Assembly: GCA_012295275.1 (NCBI GenBank)
Contig: CM022674.1
Location: 17,022,237-17,086,236 of the forward strand
Length of the DNA: 64,000 nt
From: Chrysomallon squamiferum
Taxonomy: Eukaryota > Mollusca > Gastropoda > Neomphalida > Peltospiridae
Direction of reading: 5' to 3'
Below the pieces are notes generated by a model that worked only from the letters and a program-made list of their open reading frames with translations, did no database searches and was not told the DNA's origin. Below are positions 10,761 through 23,189 of this stretch, piece after piece. Position numbers and translations under genes: made by a program. Every line of letters begins with the position of its first letter. Position 1 is the first letter of the stretch.

Positions 10761-11531
10761 AGAAACAAGTGCATGTAAATAAACTAATTAATACATGCAT
10801 TTGGATACTAATATAAGTACCGTTACAGAGATACATACACATTCAAGTATGCAAAAACACATATATAGAGAAATATATTAATAAATAAACTCAAATACAT
10901 TTGTACACAGATACATGCAGACACATTCACACCCACACATATATTGCACACATAAATACACACATGCACACTCAAACATATATACACAAATACCCACACA
11001 AATAACAGATTGAATCACACTACATCTTGCTATGCGGTGGTATCTTCAAACTCATCTTAACACACACAAACACACACACATACACACATACACACACACA
11101 CAAACACACCCACACACAAACACACACAAACAAAAATTGTATCAAATTATCTCTTCCTCCTTCCAAACACATCCACACTCAAACACACAAACCCCACACA
11201 AACACACACACATACACTGAATAAATACACATACACACATGCATGCACCACATATATACCACATCACAAACCAACTGGGTCGGATCAGATTACTCTTCCT
11301 CGTTAGAAACCACATCCACCTCAAACCTGAAACACACACTGCACAAACCACCTAAAACAAATCACATCATTCACCTTCACTCTGTGGCGGTCTCTTCGAC
11401 TGGGTCTTAACCAACACACACTGTCACGCCACGGTGAAGCCTGAAACCACCAAAAATCCGTAAACTACCCTCTTCCTCGGTGACGTGTCTTCAAATGGGT
11501 CTTCTGAAACAAACAGCTCCCATTACCAAGT
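10630..11531. repeat. CA-rich low-complexity region beside an assembly gap
   Basis: CA dinucleotide runs (10719-10758 and many interrupted runs to 11230). Between 11030 and 11531 three imperfect copies of a unit containing CTTCAAAC/CTTCGACTGGGTCTTAACC occur, beside repeated CTCTTCCTC words. These open short frames but lack splice logic. Their position at a gap suggests a collapsed tandem array. Confidence 0.6.
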
Positions 11532-11731
11532 NNNNNNNNNNNNNNNNNNNNNNNNNNNNNNNNNNNNNNNNNNNNNNNNNNNNNNNNNNNNNNNNNNNNN
11601 NNNNNNNNNNNNNNNNNNNNNNNNNNNNNNNNNNNNNNNNNNNNNNNNNNNNNNNNNNNNNNNNNNNNNNNNNNNNNNNNNNNNNNNNNNNNNNNNNNNN
11701 NNNNNNNNNNNNNNNNNNNNNNNNNNNNNNN
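11532..11731. other. Assembly gap (200 N)
   Basis: Exactly 200 N, a conventional placeholder. The last fibrinogen-type exon of the neighbouring pseudogene could lie here. Confidence 0.99.
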
Positions 11732-11802
11732 TTTTGTGAAGATTCTTATTATTATTAGCATGATTTCTGTTCTTGTTATTGTATTTATTTATTTCAAATT
11801 AC

Positions 11803-11963
11803 CTGCATTTCGCTGTATTTTTCAACTGATAATCGATAAAATCATCTTCTTCAGTTATCGAGAAAGTTTTGTAGACAGCAAAAGTCAAGTTTCCTTCGAA
11901 ATTTTCGAAGACATTTCAGATCGTAGTAACCTTGACTGGACAACAGATGTATGTTCTCATTGC
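11803..11963 (-). pseudogene. Fibrinogen-related pseudogene, exon-3-like piece
   Basis: Reverse strand aligns with the 165 bp third fibrinogen exon of copies A and B: it starts GGCAATGAGAACATACATC, keeps GTTACTACGATCTGAAA, and ends at GCAG|GTAAT. It is 161 bp, and small indels throw the frame after GYYDLK, giving stops. Splice sites are intact but the coding is not. Confidence 0.8.
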
Positions 11964-12096
11964 CTAGCAAGATAAATCAAATCGATAATCGATAAATCCA
12001 CTGTCCAGTGAATGAACATTATATTTGTGAACTTACTCACTTAATTCACTAACTTTTTAATATACATATTTTAATTATTTATTACTAATTACCTAC

Positions 12097-12162
12097 CTAA
12101 CCAGAATTCTTTAGTTAATGGACCAAATACGTTTCTGGTCCGTCTGTCCGTGTATGAAATAA
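12097..12162 (-). pseudogene. Fibrinogen-related pseudogene, exon-2-like piece
   Basis: Aligns with the 97 bp second fibrinogen exon but has lost about 31 bp from its middle (the WQEYRDGFG region). The ends remain (ATTTCATACACGGACAGACGG and GAATTCTGGTTAG|GTAGGT). Its spacing from the exon-3 piece matches copies A and B, so this is a decayed whole-gene copy and not a processed one. Confidence 0.75.
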
Positions 12163-12299
12163 CTGAAAAAATAGGTCCCCTTCAGCTTAAAAACATTCAT
12201 GAATAAAACAAAACGGAAAGGAAAAGAAATAGACGAAACACAGAGAAAATATATCAATTGAAAACGATAAAAAAATAATAATGATAATAAAAGCATTCC

Positions 12300-13385
12300 T
12301 CAAAGTTACAACTGCTAGTAATAATAGTAGTAGTACTGGAAATAGTAGGGCTAGTAATAATTGTAATATTAGTATTGGTACTGGAAAAGTATTTGAAGTA
12401 ATAATAGGACTGGAAATGAAAGCTAGTAATAATAGCATAAGTTGTGGAACGTGGGCTACTAATAAATATAGAATGGTAGGCATAGTAATATTTAGTACTA
12501 GTAGTAATGAAATAATAAGGCTAAAATAGTAATAATAATTATGAAATAGTAGCTAGTAATAATAGTGATACTGGAAATAGTAGGGCTACAAAAATATAAT
12601 AGTAGTATTAAAATAGTAGGGCTAGTAATATAGTAGTAGTAATGGAAATAGTAGGGCTAGTTAATAATTGTGTATTGGTAGTGGAAAAAAGTGTTTGAAG
12701 CAATAACAGTAGCACTGGAAATAGTAGGGCTAATAGTAAAAGTAGTAATGAAATAGTAGGGCTGGTAATAATAGTAATAATAGAAATAATAGGGCTAGTA
12801 ATAATTGTGGAAATAGTACAGCTAGTAATAATTGTAGTAATGGGTAGTAATAATTGTACCATTAGTATTGGTCCTGGAAAAGCATTGAAGCAATAATAGT
12901 AGCACTGAAATGGTAGGGCTAGTAATAATAGTAATAGTAATGGGAATATAAAGTAATATACATGGAAATAGTGGCTAGTAATAATAGTAATAATAGAAAT
13001 AATAGGGCTAGTAATAATTGTTGTGGAAATAGTAGGGCTAGTAACAATTGTAGTAATGCTTATAGTGGGGCTAGTAATAATAGTAAAAATAGTTGTGGAA
13101 ATAGTAGGGCTAGTAATAATAGTAGTAGTACTGGAAATAGTAGGGCTAGTAAACATGAATAGTGTGGAAATAGTAATATAGTAAATGGAAATAGTTAGCT
13201 AATAGTAATAATAGTAGTACTGGAAATAGTAGGGTAGTAATAATAGTAATAATAGTTGTGGAAATTCTTGGAATCTTGGAGTAATAATAATAGTATTGGA
13301 AATAGTAGGCTAGTAATAATAGTAGTAGTACTGGAAATATTAGGGCTAGTAATATTAGTGGTACTGAAAAATGCTCTGCTATTAG
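12300..13385. repeat. Minisatellite of the foldback family, second locus
   Basis: About 30 degenerate units of TGGAAATAGTAGGGCTAGTA plus AATAATAGTAGTA, the same family and orientation as 3222-3497. No opposite arm or tRNA-like core is visible nearby, so it is a solitary arm or an independent array. Confidence 0.9.
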
Positions 13386-13574
13386 ACACGTGAAATAAAT
13401 AATAATAAATTTTGTTTTATTTTATTTTAAATTTTATTAAAGCAAAAGCTGAAAATACAAAACAGTCTTGCGAAATTGGGAAACCACATGACAATGTTTA
13501 TAATAATACAAAACCAGATAAATTTTGTGTTACATAATCATTTGTTTTTCATCTCTGAACACAAACTAACAGTT

Positions 13575-14060
13575 TTATGGATCACCATAGTTGTTTACCT
13601 TTTCTTGCAACTTCCACCTTATTACCTTATAACAAAGATTTGATGGTGTCCATAGTTGGTTGATAAATGTTACATTCATCAACAAGAATAATCTTTTATA
13701 TTCACGCAGGACTGAAACCAAATGAGCATCTTTACGTGCACGTCCAACTGCAGATGATTGTAAAATCGTGAATGGTTCAATCATCCAATACGATTTACCT
13801 GTAAATGTGGATTCTCCAATCAAGCAGACACAGTAACGGCCAGTATCATGTTTTCGAAGAATGGATACTATTTTTCGTGCATTGGACTTTGATACCACCA
13901 ATTTGAGCATGACAACACCAATAAAAATAAAAATCCATCATGCTTTCTTCAGGTTCCAAATCTAAATCATTTGGAGGTTCCCATGTTCTCAAATAGTCAA
14001 TAATGGACACTTTGATCAACTTTAGAATTCACAATCAAGTTGTGACTTGAAACCTCTCAA
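13575..14060 (-). pseudogene. Broken remnant with P-loop-like motif, origin unresolved
   Basis: Two overlapping minus-strand frames look protein-like. One (13575-13935) contains LIGESTFTGKSYW, which resembles a Walker A loop but has one residue too many before GKS. A second frame over 13640-13680 reads ILVDECNIY, Walker-B-like. A third segment near 13930-14025 reads SIIDYLRTWEPPNDLDLEPE. The frames are not continuous, so this is either decayed or spliced in a way I cannot resolve. A helicase/NTPase of transposon or viral origin is one reading. A host exon group is another. Confidence 0.35.
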
Positions 14061-14214
14061 ATGAAATCTCACTCATGATAAAGTGAATCCACCAAGTGGT
14101 TGATTTTCTCCAGGTATTGTACTATTTCATTTGTTGTTTGTTCCAATTTCTAACCCAAGTAATTAATTGTTCTTACTGGTTCTGTTTTTCTATTTCTGAT
14201 TTTATTTTATATAT

Positions 14215-14361
14215 TTTTTCTTTTTCTTTCTTTTCTCTTCTTCTTTTCTATTATTATTAGTAGTACTAGTAGCAGTAGAAAGAAATGTAGTAGTAGTAGT
14301 AATAGAATTTATTGGTAGTATATTTATTATGATTATTATTATTACAATACAATACATTTAC
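14215..14361. repeat. CT-rich and AGT/ATT triplet tract
   Basis: TTTTCTTTCT run followed by AGTAGT and ATT triplets. Low-complexity intronic DNA. Confidence 0.6.
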
Positions 14362-14422
14362 CTGAATTATTGTCAGTCAAACAGCCATTTGGACAACAGC
14401 ACAGGTGATGAAGTTCTGCTGT
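14362..14422 (-). CDS. Exon of an unrecognised gene (Cys-rich)
   Basis: 61 bp between GTTTATAG and TTCAG|GTAAAT. It reads TAELHHLCCCPNGCLTDNNS plus one base. It enters in phase 0, matching the exit phase of 14794-14902. CCC and GC give it a cysteine-rich centre. No family recognised. Confidence 0.45.
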
Positions 14423-14793
14423 CTATAAACAAATAAACAAATATATTTGAAAACTGAATCCAGTAAAGTAATACATTTAAAAAATAATGAATACAGCAAC
14501 AAAGCATGAAGAAATTGACACAAAATTAATTATTATATTTTCAACAAAGCTTGCATGTGAAGCAACAAAAATGGAGAAGAAGAAAAGATGTCTTTTAGTT
14601 TATACTACAAAATGAATGCACATTTTTAAAATCCCATATTTTAAAATTATTAACCTTACAAACAGTGCCAAAAATTCCTGTTTTCAAATTCCAATATTTA
14701 CAATTATTATTTTTGATTTTTAAAATTAACACTGGACCTATTTTTAAAATACTTTATATGAACTTCCCAAATTTTACATTTAAAATTACATAC

Positions 14794-14902
14794 CACATTT
14801 CCAACACCAGAATCTTCAATAATTTTAAACAAACCATCATCAGGTTCTTTTCTCGTTGCATCACAAATTAACTTAATTATTGTTTTCCTTTGTTGCACTG
14901 AT
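14794..14902 (-). CDS. Exon of an unrecognised gene
   Basis: 109 bp between TTTTTATAG and GTG|GTATGT. Reading: SVQQRKTIIKLICDATRKEP then DDGLFKIIEDSGVGNV. The first base completes the Lys codon left by 16181-16257. The alternating hydrophobic pattern (IIKLIC, LFKII) suggests helices. Third codon positions are mixed. Family unknown. Confidence 0.5.
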
Positions 14903-15914
14903 CTATAAAAAAAAAAATTAAAAAAAAAAAAAAAAAATTGTTTAAATAAATATATAAATAAATTAATGTTATTCTTTTTATTTACATCAAAGTCATTTTT
15001 GTTTAAATGTTACTTTTGATGCTTTCGTTTTTGTGTGTGTGTGTGTGTGTGTGTGACCAATGTTTATAAATATGAAATTTTGTAAATTATATACCATGAA
15101 AATAAAAGTATGTTGTTATGCTTATAAATATAAGACCAGTATCTATCGAATGCAATAAAACTGTTTTTTATATATATATTTATAAATCAAACATGTACAC
15201 ATTAAAAATTAATTCTTATTATTCAAAAATGATATCTGCAAGTATTTATATATATTAAAAGCAAATTATTTTTATTTACAAATATTAAATTTGCATATAT
15301 AGCAATCTGAAAGACCATAAATTCAAATATTCACAAATATAACATCTTTTTTACCTCTATACTCAGTAAGAATAAATTATAATAATTAATTTATGAATAT
15401 AGTGAATAAATGTTTGTTAATTCAAATACAACTGAAACATTATTTTGTTTAGAAATATGAGATTTACATCTACATATATCAAGCAAAAACAAATTTTAGT
15501 ATTTAACATGAAATATGTACAGATCTGTATGCAACAAAAATAATTAATTGTGATTATAAATACTGAATTGTTTATAAAATTCATAATTTTATTTTTGTTT
15601 TTAATATTATGAACAGAAAATGTGTCTATAGCTGTATTCAGTAAAAACAAATACTTTTTTCATTGTACATAATAATGAAGTTTGTACATGCTTATAAATC
15701 TAGTGAAAATAAATTCAAATATTTATCTACATGCAATCTGCATGTACCTATCAGCATTAAGAACAAAACTGTTTATTTAAAATTTTTAGATCTTTGCTAC
15801 CTGTAATCTTCAAAACAAATATATTTAGATATATAAATTAAAATTTTAACATACTTTCAATAAAACCATGTTCTTTTGTTGTTGTTGTTCTTCTTCTTCT
15901 GATTATTATTATTG

Positions 15915-15966
<52 letters not shown>

Positions 15967-16180
15967 TAAAGTAGCAATAATAGCATAATTATTATTTATT
16001 TTTTTAATCATCGTCATTACTGATCTTATTATAATTTCTAAATGTAACTGTACATACATGAATTAAAAACAAATTATTATATGCATAAAACCTAAAATGA
16101 AATTTAAGAAATGTTGCTGTATATTTCCAATTACTAAATACAATTAATGATCCACTGATAAATATGAAGTGTGTAAGTAC
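14903..16180 (-). other. AT-rich intron with ATT array
   Basis: Separates two phase-matched exons. Contains GT repeats near 15030-15055 and an ATT array near 15905-15966. No other feature seen. Confidence 0.5.
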
Positions 16181-16257
16181 TTGTCTCCAGTAAAGACCAG
16201 TGCTGAGTTGCTGTGGTTGCTGCTGATATCTCGAATGACTCGGAACTTGGCGTAGTT
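16181..16257 (-). CDS. Exon of an unrecognised gene
   Basis: 77 bp from TTGGTTTGCAG to GACAA|GTACTT. Reading: NYAKFRVIRDISSNHSNSAL then VFTGDK. Third positions are GC-rich (16 of 25), unlike the flanks, which supports coding. It ends with two bases that join the first base of 14794-14902 as AAA. SALVFTGDK recalls the ligand-binding fold of ANF-type receptors, but this is only a resemblance. Confidence 0.5.
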
Positions 16258-16383
16258 CTGCAAACCAAGAGTAAAATATTGTTTCTGTTCTTTGATGTTG
16301 AACTTACATACCTGATAAAAAAAATATTTAAAAAAAACATGAAAAAGAGATGAAACATTTTGTAGCTGACAGTTAAACATTAA

Positions 16384-16838
<455 letters not shown>

Positions 16839-16849
16839 ATAAGATGATC

Positions 16850-19373
16850 TGGATCTATTATGTCTAAATGTCTAAATGTACGTGTTTAAATATTATATTT
16901 ATGAATGTGTATGTATGTGAAATGGACATATGACAGTTAATGGGATCCATGTTAATGTAGATATAAGTAAACAACAAAAAATTCTCACTGCAACTAAATA
17001 ACATCCATACCCTTGCACAATGTCAGTGTCGACTTGAGACATGTTGTGTGATAAACACGGGTTAAAAGTATAGTTGTCAGACTTCCCTGAACTCAGAGGT
17101 CATGGTAAAGAAAAGAATCGGTGAAGTGTGAAATATGAAACATAATAACCACAATGAACAACAACAAAAATTGAAATTGTAAATAGTAAAATCCTATTTT
17201 ATTATCTGATGTTAAAACCACAATATTCCTGAGAATGATAATGTTGATTATAACGATAATAATTATGATGATTATCTTGATGACAATAATAATGCTGCTG
17301 CTACCGATGAAGATGATTATAATAATAGATGATGGTTGCAGAAATGGTGTTTTTTATGCTGGTGATATTACCAGTATATTGTGATAAACATGATAACATA
17401 AGAGATGTTTGTGGTAAATTTCTGGTAAATCAGTGATAACAATCAACACACCTATAATGGTAAAAGTCAAATTTAATATTTTGTAATAATGATTATGATG
17501 ATCATGGTTGTAATATGTTGTAAAAGCTGATGATGGTGCAGATGATAATCCATGGTTGAATGTTACCAGTGATAGCAGTGTTGGTAGTCAAAGTAATAAT
17601 GTTCTTGAGGTTGTGGTTTAACAGTACATGGTAAAGTTTGTGTTTGTGTTCGTGGTTTTGACTGTAAGACCAGTTATAAAACAGTTTTAAATAATATATC
17701 AGAATACAAATTAATAATTTCAGTCAAAATTCATTTTAATTTTGTTATGATTTATTTATTTAGCATTTTTTTCTTGTTAATATTTCTTATTACAATGCAT
17801 ATATTTATTTATTCAATTTATTTTAAAGAAATAATCCTCTTTTTATTACTTATAAAAAGAACCGCAGTGTAGTTAAGTTAATTTAGATGTATTTGCATAA
17901 CAAAAATAAGAAGCAGCATTTATAAACATTCGTATACATTACAAAAATCTGCATGTATTACCTCGGCAAGCCATCACTGCGTTGTAAACTTTTCAAATCA
18001 ATTATGTCTCTTGTGCTTATAACCAGTTTACATGAGCCTAAACAGGTCAGCTACATAGTCATTAGAATCGGCAGATTCAGGAGAATTAATCAGCATAAAG
18101 ACGACAAAATTAATGATAAGCGAACTCATCGCATTTCTTCTCACATACGAGAGTTCCGATAACAACCACAGATCGGAAACTGCTGGTGTGATGTCACTGT
18201 TCAACATTTACTAAAATCAGGTCATAAGCTGAATTAGGTCAGGTCGTCTTGTCAATAATTACGCTTCTTGAAATTTATTGGTTAACGTATTTTTAAAAAT
18301 GACCGGCCGAATATGCAATAAACCACGCCCAATATCATTGTTATTTTAAATACGTGCTCTTAATCCTTGGCTAGAAGCAAGTGTAAATACTTCAAATAGG
18401 ATTAAAGATATTTTCTACTGATTAACTGTAGTTATGTAATTTAAATGTAATAATGCCACAGAGACAGCAGCACTCAAAAATTAAGCTAAATGTTGTTTTT
18501 TTGGGGGGTTCTTTTTTTTTTAATTTTATGCGGATGGTTGATAAAGGGAAGCAACCAGTAAAGTGACTATAATGAAAGCTGTTGCTGTTAAATCCCTTTG
18601 ACATACGGATTGCGCTGCCAGTATAATAATTTTATATTTTTCTATTTCATTTTCTTTTTTTGTTAGTTTTATTTAGTTAACAGATTGGAATTATATTTAT
18701 TAGTTGTTTTGTTTTTGTTTTTTTCTTTATTTGAGGTGTTGATTATGGTGTTTTGTGTGTGCGTGCGTGTGTGTGTGTGTGCGTGTGTTTTCCTTTGTCA
18801 TAAAAAAAGATCGAACGAATATTAAGAAGAAAAAAAAGAAGAAATAGCATTTAAAATGATCAGCATCTCATTAGGCCTATACATTTCTTTTTGTTTTATT
18901 TTATTTTATTTTCATTGTATAGTTTAATTTTAATGTAGTTATGTGTGAAAATACAAGTTTTCTCATTAAGCAATATCCAAACAGATTTGAAACAGTAATA
19001 ACCCCAAGCACAGCGACAGGGAACGATCACCCAACCTTCAGCACGATATACTCTTAATTTTCAGATGTCACTTTTATTTCAATAGATCACGTGACCAAGG
19101 ACAGCGACACGTGTTTAAAGTGGCCTGTTCATAGTGTTTTCCGTAATGGACATGTAGATCGATTGGTATTAACTCCAGATGCTCTGCGCAATAAATATTA
19201 AAATCCAGTTTAACACGTGCACAAATGTTAATGCGACATTAGAGCAAAAACAATAGCGCTAAATTCATTTGTTTGTTTGTTTTTTTGTTTATTGTTATTT
19301 GTTTTTGTTTATATTTGTGTTTTTTGTTCTTTTTCGAGTTTTCTTTTTTGTTTTGTTTTGTTATTTATTTCCC

Positions 19374-19404
<31 letters not shown>

Positions 19405-20778
19405 TTGTCTTTTTTTACTTTTTTTTATTTTTTGTGTCTAGAATGACACTGTATTATTCATCCGGAGACGATATGACAGGAAGATACTGAATATCAGAAA
19501 GGTTTCTAGCTACAAACAACACCAGAAAATATAGGAATTACAATGAAACCTTTTTTCGAATGAAAGTTCATCTACATGTTATTAAAAATGTGTAAGCACT
19601 GAGTGAAGCCCAACAACATGTTAGTTCCAGAAGCGAGATATCTAAGTGAAGCGTGCATACAACCCATTCTTAAACTGACACCCTGCAGTCTTCATTAACT
19701 GCGCAAATACAATTTTCTGTCTATTTATAGATGCCACAATGGATGTTTTGGCCTTCTGTTCCTTTCAAATATTTAATAATCGACAATGAAGTAAACCAAA
19801 CACGTTTATTTAAATAAGTTATGTTACAGAAACAATGACATTTATTATATTAATGTTGGTATTTCCCTGTCTATAAATAGCACGAACCGTAATTCTGGAC
19901 GAACTTATCTGCAACGGTTCAGTGTGTAAGCCAGTGTATTTGATGTATTGAATTTGTAGAGAGACAGAATGTATTCCCTAGCGAAATCCTCTGCTTAAAT
20001 ATGTTGTGTTTGTGTCTGTTGTTATCTGTTTATACCTAGTATGTCTGCATAATTAATGTGTATATAATATTGTTATAATGTTTGAATGTATCTGCGTGTC
20101 TTTGTATATTCATTTGTATGTGTACGTGTGTGTGTGCGTGTGTGCTTGTGTCTCTGTGTGTGTTTCACGTCGGTTTTTAAATGACACAAAAGACAGAAAG
20201 GTAAAAGGCAATTTTACTAAACAAGAGATAACAAAATATTTTTTGAAAAACCTGATCCACGATACTTCACAACAATATATGCAACATAACAATACATGAC
20301 TTATCAACCCTCACAGTCTCTTAAATAGTGTTATGAGCGTAGGTGTGTAGATGTGTATGTATATGTATGTGTATGTGTTTTTGGGGTGTGTTGGTGTGTG
20401 TGTATGGAAAACCTATATATATATATGTTATAGAGATTATGTGAAAGAAGTCATGTGGTCTATTGCCTGAAATGTTTAGGTTTAGCCTAACTCCCAAGAC
20501 CGTCAGACATTTGGCCTAATGTCTAAGATTTCCAATAAATAGGCCAAACTACTGAAATAGACCTCAAGTCATTAGGCAAAATGACTGAATGAAAAATAAC
20601 GACTTACAACTGGATGAAGAGGTTTATTTCGTAACTCATATAGTAGTGTTCTATTTATTACAGCAGTTCAAACGTTTGTTCTCGAAACATACACGTTTTG
20701 TTTGACACCTCTTTTTTCCTCTATAGTTGCATTTCACAAACCTTTGTCCTCCTGCGTAACTCCTTTGACACTGCTGGT
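16850..20778. other. Long intergenic interval
   Basis: No exon recognised. GT microsatellites near 18757-18788 and 20118-20162, a TTTA array at 19376-19403. A GC-richer patch at 17953-18330 could be the promoter or first-exon region of the minus-strand gene downstream, but no clear exon could be drawn. Confidence 0.45.
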
Positions 20779-21069
20779 CTAAAAGCATTTTGACACATCA
20801 TACAACAAAAGCAGTCTCTGGGAACACACATCAGACTGGTTCCTGGTAGACTGTTCATTGTCATCAGTATCTACAATCACACCCAGCAGGCTCCTGGGGT
20901 CACCACGGCCCCTGTCCACAGCTGGAACAGGCACTGCCACGTTGTCTCTCTCTCCTTCTTCTCCGGCAGACAACACAACGCGACTGCGTTTGATCATCCG
21001 CTCGTCTTGCTGAAACTGTTCATCTTCGGCGAATGTTTGCGTAGAGCTGACGTCGACACAGGAACTCAC
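20779..21069 (-). CDS. GC-richer coding segment, unrecognised, frame 2
   Basis: About 96 codons with strong coding composition: SSTQTFAEDEQFQQDERMIK followed by RSRVVLSAGEEGERDN, VAVPVPAVDRGRGD and GVIVDTDDNEQSTRN, then a stop. Highly charged and probably disordered. It starts just where the upstream frame (20 bp further on the minus strand) meets CCT|GTGAGT, so the two may be joined by a frameshift or divided by an intron. Confidence 0.5.
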   Translation of the reverse strand: MSSCVDVSSTQTFAEDEQFQQDERMIKRSRVVLSAGEEGERDNVAVPVPAVDRGRGDPRSLLGVIVDTDDNEQSTRNQSDVCSQRLLLLYDVSKCF

Positions 21070-21300
21070 AGGAACCGCAGCTGGTCAGACCTGGCGTCTT
21101 CATCTGTTTGGCGTTTCTTGCCCAGTTTTTGCGCGTCTGCGCACTGAAGAATTCCAAACGTCGACATGAAGTAGTAAGTACTCGTTGTGGGTTTTTCCTG
21201 TGGTAAGCAGATATCTTCTTTAGCTGGTCCATAATCAAGAAGTACTCATCCTTTAGAATGTACACTCGCCTACATAACTCATACTTCTTAATCAGTCTCT
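21020..21300 (-). CDS. GC-richer coding segment, unrecognised, frame 1
   Basis: After a CGCTTTAAG acceptor the frame reads RLIKKYELCRRVYILKDEYF then LIMDQLKKISAYHRKNPQRV, LTTSCRRLEFFSAQTRKNWA and RNAKQMKTPG. The first 35 residues look like an amphipathic or coiled-coil helix with basic residues after it, as in small chromatin or DNA-binding subunits. No family is assigned. It overlaps the next segment in another frame. Confidence 0.5.
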
Positions 21301-21394
21301 CTTAAAGCGGACTTCCAAAATAACCACCGTGATGGAAAAATAAGTGATCTGAATGCAATGAGGAACTACTGAATTTTATAGCACCTATTACCAC

Positions 21395-21430
<36 letters not shown>

Positions 21431-22499
21431 CACACACACAAACACACGCATGCATATGCATACATACATACTAACAATACATACACACGTAGTTATCTGT
21501 ATTGTTTTTAATCACCGTTACAAACATCCTAAGGGATTAAGTAAAACATCTTTGTTTTGTTTTCAAAGATAAAACGTTATTTAAAATATCATAGTGGGGA
21601 TAAACGCCTCGCTTGGACATGCTATAAGCAAATTAAAATAAAATACATTTAACAATAGCAACCAAAGTTATAAAGCTAAAGTCGTCAAGTTACAATCCAT
21701 CCAATCTAACAACAGACATATGATTAATTAAAATACATAAATACATTAATACATAATGATATGAGCCGCCTCCAATTAATGGGTATGCGCCGATTAAGGA
21801 CCGCTGTAGACAAAAGATGTCTTTTCCCGAGTAAATTGATTACGGCAATAATCTTGACAACAACTAAAATAACTAAATACATTAATACGTAACGATTTGA
21901 GCCGAGTGCTATAAAATAACGCACAGACCAGTGTCCAGTTGCGACGGACACGTCCGCTGAGTGCTATAAAATAACTGATTAGCACGTTAATTTTTTTCCA
22001 TTTTTCCACAGACCAGTGTCCAGTTACAACGCACTTGGCTGTCCAGCACTAAACACTTCGGAACTCGGCTCATCTCACTTTCATTTTTATATTTAGACTG
22101 GACCCCATTGCTCCCAGACTGCATTCCCCAAAGTATTTATATAGCAAAATGCCCACAGTTAAAATCACCAAAGACAAAAATAAACACGGTTATAATATTC
22201 ATGAGTTTTTGCATAAACTAGATTTTGTGTTTATAATCAACCATTTATATGTTTGTGTGTTTGTATTTATGATTATTAGTTGTATTAGTAGTAGTCATAG
22301 TCCTAGTCGTAGTATTAGTAGTAGTAGTAGTAATTTTAGTAGTATTTGATTGTTCGTTTTATTTTTATTTATTTATAATTATGTTGACGCATATATATAT
22401 TGAAAAAAAATGAATTAATAAATAAATAAAACAGGCAAAAATTTAAATAATTCAACAAATAATCAGATGACCACGCAAACAAACAAACTGAAATAAAGA
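21301..22499. repeat. Spacer with GT array and ~60-115 bp local repeats
   Basis: A GT/AC block at 21396-21447. Between 21720 and 22030 the words ACATTAATACRTAAYGAT, GAGTGCTATAAAATAAC (21903, 21958) and CACAGACCAGTGTCCAGTT (21922, 22005) recur, a short tandem duplication. An AGT triplet run lies at 22280-22345. No gene. Confidence 0.55.
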
Positions 22500-22745
22500 A
22501 TGAAAATGTTTTCCTTTTATTACAGAGATAACACGAATTCTTTTCAAATCTACAGAGAACACTGGTAGAAGTTTCAGGAATTTTTCCTCCACAAAATACA
22601 TTTTTATATCAGCAGTGAGGATCATTTTACAAACTATTTTATACTGTACAACACATACTATAATTTTTATATAAAGTCAGCACTAACAAACACGAATGTG
22701 ATAAAGACAAACTCGATAAAGCTGGGATCGATCCTTATAATCTAC
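22500..22745 (-). repeat. Distal 3' flank of fibrinogen copy A, shared with copy B
   Basis: Aligns with 38110-38335: both have ACACTGGTAGAAGTTTC or its variant, CACAAAATACATTTTTATAT, GCAGTGAGGA, ACAACACATACTATA and AGCTGGGAT..ATCCTTATAATC. This places the end of the fibrinogen duplication unit at least 1.3 kb past the stop codon. Confidence 0.8.
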
Positions 22746-23189
22746 CGGTATCAACAGAAAGTTTCAAATACCAGTAATAGTTCTCGTTTTTATATTATCA
22801 TAAATTTATCTTTATCCAGAACACGAATTAAAATAAAATAATTCAGCAACATTTGCTTACATAAATTTAAATTTATCAACTCTTTCCAAAGAAAACAATT
22901 ATAAAACTAAATTTAACAAGTGTTATAAATTTACATTTAGCAATTGTTTCAAAATTATATGAAATAAATGCTAAAAGAAATAAACAGTTCAGATATTTTC
23001 TTTCTGGTTTATTTTTGTGGGTTTCTTTTAAATGGCATTGTTTTCAGTATTTTGATTAAACAAAACATTCCTGTAAATTGGAATAGTGTTTCGTTTTTTA
23101 TTTTTATTTCATTTCTCAAGTTAATAGTTTAGGCTAGCACTACTGTCTCGTTTCAACTAATAAAACTGTTTTAATTAAAAAAAGACGAC

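Noticed and set aside
11465-11761. Open frames across the N runs (also 45550-45906)
   Set aside because: They exist only because N is not read as a stop.
12608-13162. 182-residue frame on the minus strand
   Set aside because: Minisatellite translation, not conserved, interrupted by unit indels.
15838-16059. Poly-Ile membrane protein
   Set aside because: ATT microsatellite.
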